A stretch of 64,000 bases of DNA from CAVRXZ01 sp963773035 (GTDB taxonomy: Bacteria; Acidobacteriota; Vicinamibacteria; Vicinamibacterales; CAVVIG01). The position numbers and the translations under genes are program-made. Under the pieces are notes generated by a model that saw only the letters and a list, made by a program, of their open reading frames with translations, was not told the DNA's origin and did not search any database. Positions 1 to 8,444 of the stretch are shown here, one piece after another; the first letter of the stretch is position 1; each line of letters begins with the position of its first letter. The DNA lies in contig CAVYZX010000009.1 of the NCBI GenBank assembly GCA_963773035.1, forward strand, positions 1 through 64,000, read 5' to 3'.

Positions 1-895
1 GCGGGAACGAGTGAATAGTGCGTGCGGATAGATGCCGGTCTTCGCCTCCAGCACGAGAATCGAGTTGGTATAGAGGTTCGCGCCGGGTCGCACCTCCGGT
101 GGCAAAGTCGGGACCGGATCTTGACCGGCACGTACAACAAACCGCGATCAGTATCGAGCGTGGTACTGGTCCAGGTGCCGCCGCCGGTGATCGGCACGCC
201 GTTGGCGTTGCCCCACGTCGCGCGGGCCTGGGCCTGCATCTTCTCGTTGCCGGGGTGCGGCGCATCGGTCAGTCGGTACGTCTCCCACACCACCGTGCCG
301 CTCTGGGCGTCGAGTCCGTACACGCGGCCTGTCACGCCGTAAATGTCGCTTCCCGACGTTCCGATGAAGACCAGCCCGCTCCATGCGATCGGCGCCGCGG
401 TGATGTTTTCGCCTTTGGCGGGATCGGCGATGTGCGTGCTCCACAGTTTCCGGCCGGTGGCTGCGTCGTAGGCGAGCACGTTCCCCTCGCCGGTGCCGCG
501 GAACAGCCGGCCGTCGAGAAACGCCGCACCGCGATTGATCGGCAGGCCCCGTGTGGGCCCTTCTTCACGCACGCGCCAGATCTGCCTGCACGTCTCCGCG
601 TCCATCGCCAGGATCCTTGTCGGTCGTCGCGCATATCCTCCGGCCGATCACGATCAACCCCGGCTCGAAACCGGTGGAGACGTTGAAATCGTAGACGCAC
701 AGCTCTTTCAGGCGAGCGACATTGGACCTGTTGATCTGGTCGAATGGCGCATAGCGCTCGGACGTGAGCGTCCGGTTGAAGCTGGGCCAGTCGCCAGACA
801 CCGGATCCGCCGCGCGCGGAATGGCGAGCCACACGGTCGTCGCGGCCCCGCGTACACAATGGTGACCAAGCAAGCTTGGTCACGCATTCGAGGTA
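1..895 (-). pseudogene. PQQ-dependent dehydrogenase (quinoprotein), frameshifted and cut by window edge
   Basis: The minus strand encodes N-terminal to middle parts of a methanol/ethanol-dehydrogenase-like quinoprotein, an eight-bladed propeller that oxidises alcohols in the periplasm using PQQ. Visible pieces are 'DWPSFNRTLTSERYAPFDQIN' (about 790-720), then 'RILAMDAETCRQIWRV' in another frame, then a long stretch with 'INRGAAFLDGRLFRGTGEG', 'AYDAATGRKLWS' and 'TSGSDIYGVTGRVYGLD' (about 560-200), and finally 'RPGANLYTNSILVLEAKTG' near 90-30 in yet another frame. At least two shifts, near 610-625 and near 90-115, separate these pieces. The N-terminus is also uncertain because no single frame gives a clear signal peptide. 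The 3' part lies outside the window. It may be a pseudogene or a gene carrying assembly indels; the family call is firm, the substrate unknown. Confidence 0.75.
863..882. repeat. 9-bp inverted repeat upstream of the quinoprotein
   Basis: TGACCAAGC and GCTTGGTCA form a perfect dyad with a 2-nt spacer next to the presumed start of the minus-strand quinoprotein. It could be an operator for a dimeric regulator, but nothing else supports that. Confidence 0.35.
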
Positions 896-975
896 GAAGA
901 TTGAGCATGCGGGATATTACTGAGTTCCAAGTTCCACAGTCCAGGGCTCAGGGCTCAGGGCCAGGCTCGGGTGTG

Positions 976-1066
976 TGGCTTCCGCCTTCAGGCGGAAGAG
1001 AGCTGCCGGCAGTGAGCTTCCGGCTGAAAGCCGGATCTTCCGGCTAAAGCCGGAAGCCACACCGCA
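976..1066. repeat. Cluster of short palindromic repeats (CTTCCGGCT-type)
   Basis: This gene-free stretch holds consecutive hairpins: TTCCGCCT-tca-GGCGGAA, then two imperfect copies of CTTCCGGCT..AAAGCCGGA, the second reading TTCCGGCTaaAGCCGGAA. A run of CAGGGCT direct repeats precedes it at about 943-965. The arrangement resembles dispersed extragenic palindromes. The rest of the 883-1227 interval holds nothing that I recognise. Confidence 0.65.
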
Positions 1067-1227
1067 ATTGATTCACAAGCTCTCAGGGCTCACCGCGCTG
1101 TTAGAGCAATGCGATTCTGGGTCTGGACAGCGTCAGGCGACACTACAATGCTGGTCTTCACAACAGTGAGTTACGGCAGTGGGCTGAAGCTATTTGACAC
1201 GCTGCGAGAAACCAAAGGGATTTGCAC

Positions 1228-1539
1228 ATGCCGAAACTGATTGTCCTGTATCCACCGCCAAACGATCGGGCCGCGTTCGAGCACAGGTACCGATCTGAAC
1301 ACGGTCCAATGGTGCTCGAGAAGATTCCTGGATTGCGGAAGTTTGTCGCCGCGCAAGTCCTCGGGTCTCCCGCAGGAGCAGCCCCCTACCAACGCGTGGC
1401 CGAGCTGTACTTTGATTCGATGGCGTCGCTTCAAGCTGCCCTGGCTTCACCCGGCGGACAGACGACCGTCGCTCACGCCATGGAGATTTCGACTGGGGGT
1501 CCGCCTGTCGTCCTGATCGCTGAAGACGACCAGGCCTGA
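1228..1539 (+). CDS. EthD-family small protein
   Basis: A 103-residue protein starting 'MPKLIVLYPPPNDRAAFEHRY', with 'HGPMVLEKIPGLRKF' after it. This is the dimeric alpha+beta-barrel pattern of the EthD family, small proteins often linked to degradation of ethers or aromatic compounds, whose biochemical role is mostly unknown. The size fits a single EthD domain. ATG at 1228 is preferred over an upstream TTG at 1222 because AAAGGGA lies about 8 bp before it. The gene stands alone between a repeat cluster and a convergent CMD-family gene. No signal peptide is seen, so the product is cytosolic. Confidence 0.75.
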   Translation: MPKLIVLYPPPNDRAAFEHRYRSEHGPMVLEKIPGLRKFVAAQVLGSPAGAAPYQRVAELYFDSMASLQAALASPGGQTTVAHAMEISTGGPPVVLIAEDDQA

Positions 1540-1617
1540 GCAGGGCGCTTGGCGTTCAAGGTCGAGACCGGCCGCGCCATCGCCGTTACTAAGCTCTTGA
1601 CCGCTGTCGCTCGTTGG

Positions 1618-2253
1618 TCATCGATCTAGCGGCGGCAGCAGTGCCTGCCGTTCCGGCGGAAGGTGTTGATCGACCGCGTTCATCATGAAGCCCACTCTGA
1701 AATAGTCGCCCATTATCATCATCAGCTGCACCGTGTGCTGCCGCCGGAAATGTCCGATCATCTTTTGCCACAACTCGCTGCTCACGCGGTGCTCGCGATA
1801 CAACGTGCGTCCAAAGGTGATGAGTGTGGCGTCCTTGTCGGGGAGGCCCGCCACGTCCTTGTTGTGCTTGACGACGTCGATGACCGACTGCTCGAGCCCT
1901 TGCCTTAAGCCGGCGGGCTCGTGGGCGGACCACTCGTACTGCTGGTCGATTTCTCTCGCGATGATGAGCACCGCAAGCTGAAAGTACCGTGGGCCGACGG
2001 GGCTTCCCACGCCCGTGGGGATACCCAGGCTGCGCTCCCTGGGGCTGTAATTCGTGACGTGCGTGGGTCCCGGTCCCGGCTTGACCTCCGGCCTTTGGGC
2101 CAATAGCCGCTGCCCTTCCTCGTCCAGATCTGCCGGCGTGACCGGCGGCAGCCGCGACAGCGTCACCGGGTTGACGTCCGGCGGCAGCGCGGTTTGTGCC
2201 TGCGCGAGCAGAGGCAGGGATACAAGCGCTAGCACGATTCGTCGAACACACAT
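1618..2253 (-). CDS. Exported carboxymuconolactone decarboxylase (CMD/AhpD-like) family protein
   Basis: A 211-residue protein with a signal peptide (residues 1-20, ending 'LLAQAQ') and an all-helical CMD-like domain: 'GPRYFQLAVLIIAREIDQQYEWSAHEPAG' followed by 'VKHNKDVAGLPDKDATLITFGRTLYREHRVS'. The Glu and His of 'EWSAHE' match the conserved core of the family. The paired cysteines of AhpD peroxidases are absent, so peroxidase activity is unlikely. GGGAGG sits just before the ATG, and the start is only 16 bp after the stop of the upstream 'GKPDLSG' gene on the same strand, which suggests cotranscription. The substrate is unknown. Confidence 0.8.
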   Translation of the reverse strand: MCVRRIVLALVSLPLLAQAQTALPPDVNPVTLSRLPPVTPADLDEEGQRLLAQRPEVKPGPGPTHVTNYSPRERSLGIPTGVGSPVGPRYFQLAVLIIAREIDQQYEWSAHEPAGLRQGLEQSVIDVVKHNKDVAGLPDKDATLITFGRTLYREHRVSSELWQKMIGHFRRQHTVQLMMIMGDYFRVGFMMNAVDQHLPPERQALLPPLDR

Positions 2254-2269
2254 TGAAACACCTCCCAGA

Positions 2270-3115
2270 TCACTTGCCGCGCGAGCGCTGCAGCCGCTCG
2301 TAGTCTTTCTCGCCCTCGAGGCAGAACTCGTCGACGAGCTCCGTGTCGGCTTCGAGGCTCTCCGTCAGCTTGACGGTGAACGGCTTCGTGTAGACCTTCG
2401 GATCGTCGATCGTCAGCTCGATCTCGAGCGTCCCGAAGTTCGGCCGGCGTATCTTCTCCGTCATCTTCCCGGCGTCGCTCATCGGGCTGCCCCAGGTGTC
2501 GATCCAGAGGTCGTCGCGGAAGCCTTCGGTCTGGACGACCAGCGTGTCGCCTTCCCAGTGCGCGGTCGAGTAGCCGTTCCACGCGGGATTGGGATCTTTC
2601 GGCTGCGGCCGGCCGTCGATGAAGATCTGCCGGTACATCGCGTTCACTTCGTAGAGCAGCACGAGCAGCTTCGGCGTGTGCACCGCCTTCGTGAGGTGCG
2701 GCAGCGTCCACGACGCGCGGCGGGTTGTCCGGGAGACAGCGCACGTGCGGATCGTCGATGCTCAACGCCGCATGGCGCTCCTGGAAGAGCTTGGCCGCCC
2801 ACGGCTGATACGGCAGCGTGCCGCCCGGGAGATCGCGACCGAGGTTGCCGCCAAGCGGCGATCCGCCGATCTCGATGCCGCACGGGATGGAGTCGCCGGC
2901 GGCGTTCACGCACTGCCTGGGCTGCGCGGCGTGCCAGAGACCGGACAGGTCGGGATGGCCGTCCGGCAGCCGCGGCGCCGGCGCCGTCAGGTCGGGTTTG
3001 CCGTCAGCTTTTCTCGGAATGCCGTCCGTCGGATACCGCAGCCACTGCGCCGGCGCAAGGCCGGTACGCCAATCAGCGCAACGAAAACACAAGCGAAGAC
3101 GTCGAGACGCCGCAT
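2270..3115 (-). pseudogene. Secreted 'GKPDLSG' family protein, two frameshifts
   Basis: Three minus-strand pieces add up to one protein. A signal peptide 'MRRLDVFACVFVALIGVPAL' starts at 3115. After a shift near 3060-3075 comes 'QWLRYPTDGIPRKADGKPD', then 'GHPDLSGLWH' and 'DDPHVRCLPDNPPR'. After a second shift near 2690-2715 comes 'AVHTPKLLVLLYEVNAMYRQ', then 'HWEGDTLVVQTEGFRDDLW' and the end 'EFCLEGEKDYERLQRSRGK'. This is a large, uncharacterised family of exported proteins common in Acidobacteriota; other members here are at 32938, 33764 and the remnant at 55910. The reading frame is otherwise well conserved, so single-base assembly errors are as likely as decay. It lies just upstream of the CMD-family gene. 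Confidence 0.7.
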
Positions 3116-3205
3116 GTTCCCCCCGTTCCTTTGCTTGACGCCGGCAAGCATTGTATCGCCAGCGCAGCGGCTGCGAGATAGCGACTTCACGTCCCCGCCT
3201 CGAGC

Positions 3206-5332
3206 CTACGCGCGAAGGAGAACGGCGATGATCTGCACCAGTTCGACCGGATCGACCGGCTTGATCACGTGTCGGTTGAATCCGGCGCCGAGCGTGCGCA
3301 CTCGATCCGACGCGCGTGCATAAGCCGTCAGCGCGATCGCGGGGAGACCCGGGTACAACGCCCGCATCTTGTTCAACAGCACATACCCGTCTTCGCCTGG
3401 GAGGCCGAGATCCGCCACGAGCAGGTCGGGTCGCTCGGCGCCCGCGCGCTCGACGGCTTGCCGTGTCGTCGATGCGGCCATGACCCTGGCGCCGGCGCCC
3501 TCCAGGACTCTGGCGATCAACTCTCGCGCATCATCGTGATCTTCGACGACGAGGACACCGCGTCCGTCCAACGCGTTGGACGCCGGCAGTTCGGCTCGGC
3601 CAGTCGTTGCCGTCGACGCCGGTACGTGCGCGCCATCGCGTTCGGCGCTCGGCAGCCGGATCGTGAACGTCGAGCCGTACCCTTCACCCGCGCTCACCGC
3701 CCGCACGGTGCCGCCGTGCAGTTCGACGATGTGCCGCACGATGGTCAGGCCGAGGCCGAGCCCTCCGAAAGTCCGCGTCGTCGACGAGTCGGCCTGCCAG
3801 AACCGGTCGAAGACGAAGGGCAGCACATCGGGAGCGATGCCGACGCCGGTGTCCTCAATCTGGAATTCGACGGCGTCCTCGACATGGCGCAGCGCTATGA
3901 CGATCGCGCCGTCGAGGGCGGTAAATTTGACCGCGTTCGACAGTACGTTCCAGAACACTTGCTGGAGCCGGTTAGTGTCGCCGATCACAGGCGGGGTGAC
4001 GCCGATCCGCTCTTCGAGCCGAATCCGCTTGGCGTTCATTGCCGGCCGGAACGTGTCGATCGTCGCGCGAACGATCGTGCGAACGTCGATCGGCTCGACG
4101 GTCAGCGTCATCTTTGCCTTCATGATTCGCGAGACGTCGAGCACTTCTTCGATGAGCCGAAGCTGCGCGTCGGCATTGCGCTCGATCACTTCAACGGCGT
4201 GAGCGGTGCTCTTGTCGAGATCCCGGTTCCGCAGAATGCGCGCCCAGCCGTAGATGGCATTCAACGGCGTCCTGAGCTCGTGCGACAGCGTGTTCAGGAA
4301 TTCGTCCTTGAGACGATTCGCCTCCTGGACCTCGCGATACAACTGGATGCGATCGAGCGCGAGACGAATTCGGCGAGCGACTTCCTCGACAACGAGAGAA
4401 TCCGCAGCGGCATATCGGCGCGCGTTCGCAGAAAAGAGCGACAACACGCCTCTAATCTTGCCGTCGACAACGAGAGGCAGCATCGCGGCCGCCGCCGCGC
4501 CGAGGCGCTGTGCCGCGAGTAACGACTCACCGGGGCCGATCAGCTGCGCGATGAGATCGGCGCTCCGGGTCGCGACGCGTGCTGTCGTGTGGGCGCCCCC
4601 GAGAGGAAAAAGCGCGTCGATGCTGGCCCTGGGCACGTGAATCGTCGACAGCAGCGCCTCTTTGGTCGCGTCCGCATGGACGCCCGGAATGTATCGGAAT
4701 GCCCCGTTGTCCTCGATCACGTGGACCATCGTCCAGTCGGCCAGGAACGGCACCACCAGCCGGCGGACGACGTCGACGAGATCGTCGAACGTGACGAGAG
4801 GCGCAAGGCAGTCGGAGAAGTTCGCAAGAAAGGCGAGCGTGTCGCGCTGCCTCGTCAGGGCCAGTTCGGCCTGCGCGAGCCGCAGCGTCCGCTCGGCAGT
4901 CACGCGCTCGGTTACGTCGATCGCATGCCCAAGGACGTACGTCCCGCCCAAACCGTTCGACATGACGTTGCGATACAGCCACAGTCGGTCGGAGCCGGCT
5001 CGATCGACCACGCGCATCAACCCTGCATCGTGGCCGTGCGTCTGAATGCGCACGAGATACTCGTCGAAGAGAGGACGCGTGGCTGGCGAGAGGAAGTCGC
5101 GGAGATTCCGGCCGATGCCGTCCTCCGGGCTGTAACCCAGCGCCCGTGCAGCAGCAGGATTAATGGAAAGGATGGTGCCGGTCAGGTCGTGCGTGCAGAT
5201 GAGGCCGAGGCTGTATTCCACGAGCTCGCGGTACCGGCGCTCGCTGTCGTGGAGGGCGTCAGTGGTCTGCTGCCATGCTGCGGTCATGCCCTCGAGCGTC
5301 TTTGCGCTGCGCTCGTCGTTCGGTTGGTTCAT
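3206..5332 (-). CDS. Hybrid sensor histidine kinase (PAS-GAF-HisKA-HATPase-REC)
   Basis: A 708-residue cytosolic hybrid kinase without membrane segments. Domains in order: PAS (about 30-145), GAF (about 165-335), HisKA with the phospho-acceptor His at about 351 in 'SHELRTPLN', HATPase_c (about 445-560) with N-box 'NVLSNAVKF', G1 'EDTGVGI' and G2 'GLGLGL', and a C-terminal REC domain (about 590-706) with 'VVEDHDD', acceptor Asp at about 640 in 'VADLGLPGEDG' and the conserved Lys in 'VIKPVD'. It would phosphorylate its own receiver and pass phosphate on through an unseen phosphotransfer partner. There is no cognate regulator next to it; the gene upstream is an exported VOC protein. The input signal is unknown. 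Confidence 0.93.
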   Translation of the reverse strand: MNQPNDERSAKTLEGMTAAWQQTTDALHDSERRYRELVEYSLGLICTHDLTGTILSINPAAARALGYSPEDGIGRNLRDFLSPATRPLFDEYLVRIQTHGHDAGLMRVVDRAGSDRLWLYRNVMSNGLGGTYVLGHAIDVTERVTAERTLRLAQAELALTRQRDTLAFLANFSDCLAPLVTFDDLVDVVRRLVVPFLADWTMVHVIEDNGAFRYIPGVHADATKEALLSTIHVPRASIDALFPLGGAHTTARVATRSADLIAQLIGPGESLLAAQRLGAAAAAMLPLVVDGKIRGVLSLFSANARRYAAADSLVVEEVARRIRLALDRIQLYREVQEANRLKDEFLNTLSHELRTPLNAIYGWARILRNRDLDKSTAHAVEVIERNADAQLRLIEEVLDVSRIMKAKMTLTVEPIDVRTIVRATIDTFRPAMNAKRIRLEERIGVTPPVIGDTNRLQQVFWNVLSNAVKFTALDGAIVIALRHVEDAVEFQIEDTGVGIAPDVLPFVFDRFWQADSSTTRTFGGLGLGLTIVRHIVELHGGTVRAVSAGEGYGSTFTIRLPSAERDGAHVPASTATTGRAELPASNALDGRGVLVVEDHDDARELIARVLEGAGARVMAASTTRQAVERAGAERPDLLVADLGLPGEDGYVLLNKMRALYPGLPAIALTAYARASDRVRTLGAGFNRHVIKPVDPVELVQIIAVLLRA

Positions 5333-5436
5333 GACCGGGCCAGGAAAGAACAGCGATTATATCGCGCGGCGTTAACTCATCCGTGGGCGGGTCCGCAGGG
5401 AGTTGCACGGATTATGACAGTGTCGCGAAAGTGCGA

Positions 5437-6444
5437 TTACAGGTTCGGGTCCGCTGCGCCGACGAGCTCGAGATTCAGCCCGTTCGGATCCTTCACGAAC
5501 ACGTTCCGGATGGTGTCGCTCCACTCGACGAGCTCGCCATCGCGTGACAGAACGCGTCCACCCTGGGCCTTGATCTTTGCGAGCAGCTCGCGAATGTGGC
5601 CGACCCGAAGCGCCATGCCGCAGGCGTTGGCGTCCGTCACCCGCAGGTCGAATGGCTTCCGCGGCACGCCCTGGATCTCGATGAGCTCGAGTCGCACCTT
5701 GGTGCCGGAGATCACACCGCCGGCGGTCCGGTACGAGGCGCCTGATCCCAGACCCATCAAGTCGAGCGTCGAGGAGTCTTTGGAGAACGCCTCGTCAGCC
5801 TTGAGCTCGAGTCCGAGCAGACCATTCCAGTACTTCAACGACTCGTTCAGGTCGCGAACCGTCAGGCCCAAAATGGCCCCGATGATTGGCCCTTCTGGCG
5901 AGTCGGCAGAAGGGGCGCCCTGGATTGCCTCGACGAAGTAGCCGTCCGGATCGCGCATGACGATCGCTCTTGCATCGCCGATCGCCGTGGCCACTCGGAC
6001 CGGCGCCGCGCCTTTTGACACGATCGGCGCGTTGACGCTCTTCGCTGCCTTAACAATCGCGTCGAGATCGCGGACGATGATCTTCATCATCGGCGCCCCT
6101 GGGTCCGCGATTTCCGGCCGCTGGTTCAACTGGCGGTCGACGTTGCCGAACTCGGTCAGCTCGAAGTTGAACGCGCCCTTGAGCTGTGTCATCGCGACAC
6201 GCAAGGTCACGCCCGGCGTGTTGGTCAGAATCTGGGGTCCGGTGCTCGCGAACGGCCGCACCTGGCCGGGAAGGCCGAACACCGACTGGTAGAAGGCGAG
6301 CGTCTTGTCGATGTCGTTCGTCGAATGAATGGCGTGCATGAAGCCGATGACGCCGGTCTTGTTCGTGGGGTTCGGTACGGGTGCCTGGGCTGAGACCAGC
6401 GCCCCTGCGAGCATGCACGATCCGAATGCAGCGACAACCCGCAT
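5437..6444 (-). CDS. Exported double-VOC (glyoxalase/bleomycin-resistance fold) protein
   Basis: A 335-residue protein with a signal peptide (residues 1-19, ending 'GALVSAQ') and two VOC repeats. The first starts at about residue 32 ('GFMHAIHSTNDIDKTLAFYQSVFGL') and the second at about 185 ('GAILGLTVRDLNESLKYWNGLLGL'). VOC domains bind a metal and catalyse isomerisation, dioxygenation or thiol-transfer reactions; which one applies here cannot be told. AGGAAGGA precedes the ATG at good spacing. It is last in a minus-strand run (hydrolase, SnoaL-like, VOC) with gaps of about 30 bp, so the three are probably one operon. Confidence 0.85.
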   Translation of the reverse strand: MRVVAAFGSCMLAGALVSAQAPVPNPTNKTGVIGFMHAIHSTNDIDKTLAFYQSVFGLPGQVRPFASTGPQILTNTPGVTLRVAMTQLKGAFNFELTEFGNVDRQLNQRPEIADPGAPMMKIIVRDLDAIVKAAKSVNAPIVSKGAAPVRVATAIGDARAIVMRDPDGYFVEAIQGAPSADSPEGPIIGAILGLTVRDLNESLKYWNGLLGLELKADEAFSKDSSTLDLMGLGSGASYRTAGGVISGTKVRLELIEIQGVPRKPFDLRVTDANACGMALRVGHIRELLAKIKAQGGRVLSRDGELVEWSDTIRNVFVKDPNGLNLELVGAADPNL

Positions 6445-6471
6445 GACATCCTTCCTGGTTGGCCGATGTCG

Positions 6472-7002
6472 TTACTCCGAGTCGTTCGGCGTCACGTTTC
6501 GGCTCTTGATCAGCCATTTGCCGTTCACCTTGACGAGCTGATCGAGGCCGTGCCCTACCGCCGCTACGCTCGGCTGACCGCCCCGGCCGGCGGGGCCGAA
6601 CACCGTCATCCAATAGGAGTGATATCGCGCCTGATCTGTGCCGATGAATTCAAGATGGTCGTTGGTGATGACGTGATACATCGGAGCGGGTGTTTCCCCG
6701 GCCTTCTCGCGCTCGGCCCGGCGGTCTCTCATGTCGTTGACCATCTTCTTGAGCGCCTCGGTACCCTTCGTGGCATTCGACCCGGCGATGAACTGACCAT
6801 CGGGGGTGTAGTTGCTCGCGTACGCGTCGGGGTCGCGTGTGTCGAGAGCGCGGACGTAGCGCCACATCAACGCTTCGATCTCGGTTCGATCCTTCATTTC
6901 GCGGACGACATCCGAATCAGATGCGCCGAGACGAATGCTAGTGGGCAGTGCCAACAGGCCGATGCCGAACGCGGCGAGAAGACCGATTCGCAAGTAACGC
7001 AT
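6472..7002 (-). CDS. Exported SnoaL/NTF2-like protein
   Basis: A 176-residue protein with a signal peptide ('MRYLRIGLLAAFGIGLLALP') followed by a SnoaL-like fold: 'DRTEIEALMWRYVRALDTRD', 'YTPDGQFI', 'HVITNDHLEFIG' and 'GKWLIKSRNVTPND'. NTF2/SnoaL proteins form a cone-shaped pocket used by isomerases, cyclases and dehydratases. The reading frame is open further upstream, but the ATG at 7002 is chosen because AAAGGAG lies 8 bp before it and the signal peptide begins there. It sits between the VOC gene and the alpha/beta hydrolase with short gaps. Confidence 0.85.
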   Translation of the reverse strand: MRYLRIGLLAAFGIGLLALPTSIRLGASDSDVVREMKDRTEIEALMWRYVRALDTRDPDAYASNYTPDGQFIAGSNATKGTEALKKMVNDMRDRRAEREKAGETPAPMYHVITNDHLEFIGTDQARYHSYWMTVFGPAGRGGQPSVAAVGHGLDQLVKVNGKWLIKSRNVTPNDSE

Positions 7003-7034
7003 CTCAAGCTCCTTTGAGGATGAAGTCGGTTTGA

Positions 7035-7892
7035 TCAAATAGAGTCGGGCCGATGTGCGCGAAGGAAAGAACGTATCTGGCGTACCGCGAGAGGAATCCG
7101 CTCCTTGGGCTCCTTCCAGGGGAACATGCTCACTTCGGCCTTCGGCGCGAGCATCGCCGCCTCCATGGCGACGGCATACGGGTGCGCCGGAATGTCGTCC
7201 GGCAAAATCAGGACGGGCGTCCGGCAAGTGCGCACGAAATCGCGAGTCACCGTAAAGACGAAGTCAGCGTTGGTGCGGTACATCCTGGTCAGGAATTTGT
7301 CGACCGTCTCCATCGTGATTTCGGGACGGCGTTTGACCAGTTCGGGACCCCATCCTTTGATGTTGTTCTCGTAGAAAAGGTCCCGCATCTCCGGACGTGA
7401 CCCGCTCGGCTGCGCCAGCACCGCCGCGACGACACGATCGGGTGCCCGCTTCAGCAGGTTCCAGATGAAAGGCCCGCCGATACAGAAGCCCATGACCATG
7501 AACTTGTCGATGCGCAGGTGATCCATCACGCCGAGGTGATCATCTGTGTATGCATCCCACGGCCGGTCAATTTCGAGCGGTCCGGACGACTGACCGCCGT
7601 TGGCGTTGCGCAGGTCCGACGCGATGCAGCGGTACTCACCCTTGAACTCGTCGATCGCGTTGAACGGATCGCCGCGTTTCAACCCCCCGATCGTCGAGTT
7701 CAGTCCACCGCCCGCGATGAGCAACAACGGGAAGCCGGTCCCGGCCTCCTCGTAGTGGATGCGAACGGGGCCCTTTTCGTAGAAGGACATAGCACTTCCT
7801 CCTTGCCCGGTCTGAGCAAATACCCGCTGCGCAGCCGCCATCGCCGTCGCAGCGGCGCCTGCCGCCAGCATCTTGCGTCTGGTTGGTGTCAT
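7035..7892 (-). CDS. Exported alpha/beta hydrolase with Cys at the nucleophile position
   Basis: A 285-residue protein that begins with a Tat-like signal ('TPTRRKMLAAGAAATAMAAA') and has an alpha/beta-hydrolase core: 'LLLIAGGGLNSTIGG' at the oxyanion region and a nucleophile elbow 'VMGFCIGGPFIW'. The elbow carries Cys instead of Ser, as in dienelactone hydrolases (G-x-C-x-G-G). A clear catalytic His near the C-terminus is not obvious; the tail reads 'MFPWKEPKERIPLAVRQIRSFL'. ATG at 7892 is preferred over 7919 because GAGGAGG lies about 10 bp upstream. It is the first gene of the hydrolase-SnoaL-VOC run. The substrate is unknown. Confidence 0.85.
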   Translation of the reverse strand: MTPTRRKMLAAGAAATAMAAAQRVFAQTGQGGSAMSFYEKGPVRIHYEEAGTGFPLLLIAGGGLNSTIGGLKRGDPFNAIDEFKGEYRCIASDLRNANGGQSSGPLEIDRPWDAYTDDHLGVMDHLRIDKFMVMGFCIGGPFIWNLLKRAPDRVVAAVLAQPSGSRPEMRDLFYENNIKGWGPELVKRRPEITMETVDKFLTRMYRTNADFVFTVTRDFVRTCRTPVLILPDDIPAHPYAVAMEAAMLAPKAEVSMFPWKEPKERIPLAVRQIRSFLRAHRPDSI

Positions 7893-8010
7893 CGTCAGCG
7901 CCCTCCTCGATGCTTCCAAGTCCTCGAGGCTTGGTCACACTTTTCGGGCATTCTACTGTGTTTTTCAGGAGGTGTGATGTTTGGGCCACAGAGCCTCAGG
8001 GTCACTGAGA

Positions 8011-8036
8011 CGCTCGACGCGGCGCCGCGTCGAGCG
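8011..8036. repeat. Perfect 26-bp palindrome
   Basis: CGCTCGACGCGGC is followed directly by its exact reverse complement GCCGCGTCGAGCG, with no spacer. It lies about 120 bp upstream of the hydrolase operon and downstream of the transposase gene. There is no T-run on either side, so it is not a standard terminator. It could be a dimer-binding operator or part of an extragenic repeat. Confidence 0.6.
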
Positions 8037-8039
8037 TTC

Positions 8040-8444
8040 TATGAATCTCTATGACTTCTATGTTGTGGGCCGCTGTCAAGCTCCCTTTTCGTTTCTAAGA
8101 CGTTTGGTCTCAACGACACATTCTCGAATCTCGCCGCCGCCGAAGCAGGCCCCCACCCAAGAGCGGGCGTGCGTAGGCGGCCGTCGCATGAGCGCGGTCG
8201 CGGTCGGCGTTGACTCGTCCATCCGCACGCGGGTCCGGGTGTGAAGCGGGTACAGGACCCCAGCCTCGACTTCTCTTCGAGCGCGCGCGACGACGCGCGG
8301 CCCCCTGAGACGATCCAGTCTCAATCCGGACACGTGAGCGGCGGTACCTTCTCCGTGACGGTCGCGCGGCGCGACCCTTCACAGACCGTACGCGCCGCGC
8401 GCGTGCGACCCGTCAACGCACCGCCGACGGGTGTCTGACGGACA
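8040..8444. other. GC-rich noncoding flank downstream of IS110 transposase
   Basis: About 400 bp without a credible gene lie directly after the transposase stop. The segment is rich in CG runs that can pair (for example around 8278-8300 and 8365-8405). In IS110/IS1111 elements a long noncoding end encodes a structured guide ('bridge') RNA; IS1111-type elements carry it downstream of the transposase, so this flank is the natural candidate. The element ends were not found, and no guide loops could be matched to flanking DNA by eye. Confidence 0.4.

Noticed and set aside
3269..4522. A 417-codon plus-strand open frame opposite the hybrid kinase
   Set aside because: It is the complement of the kinase and REC codons, with Arg/Asp-rich composition and no recognisable family.
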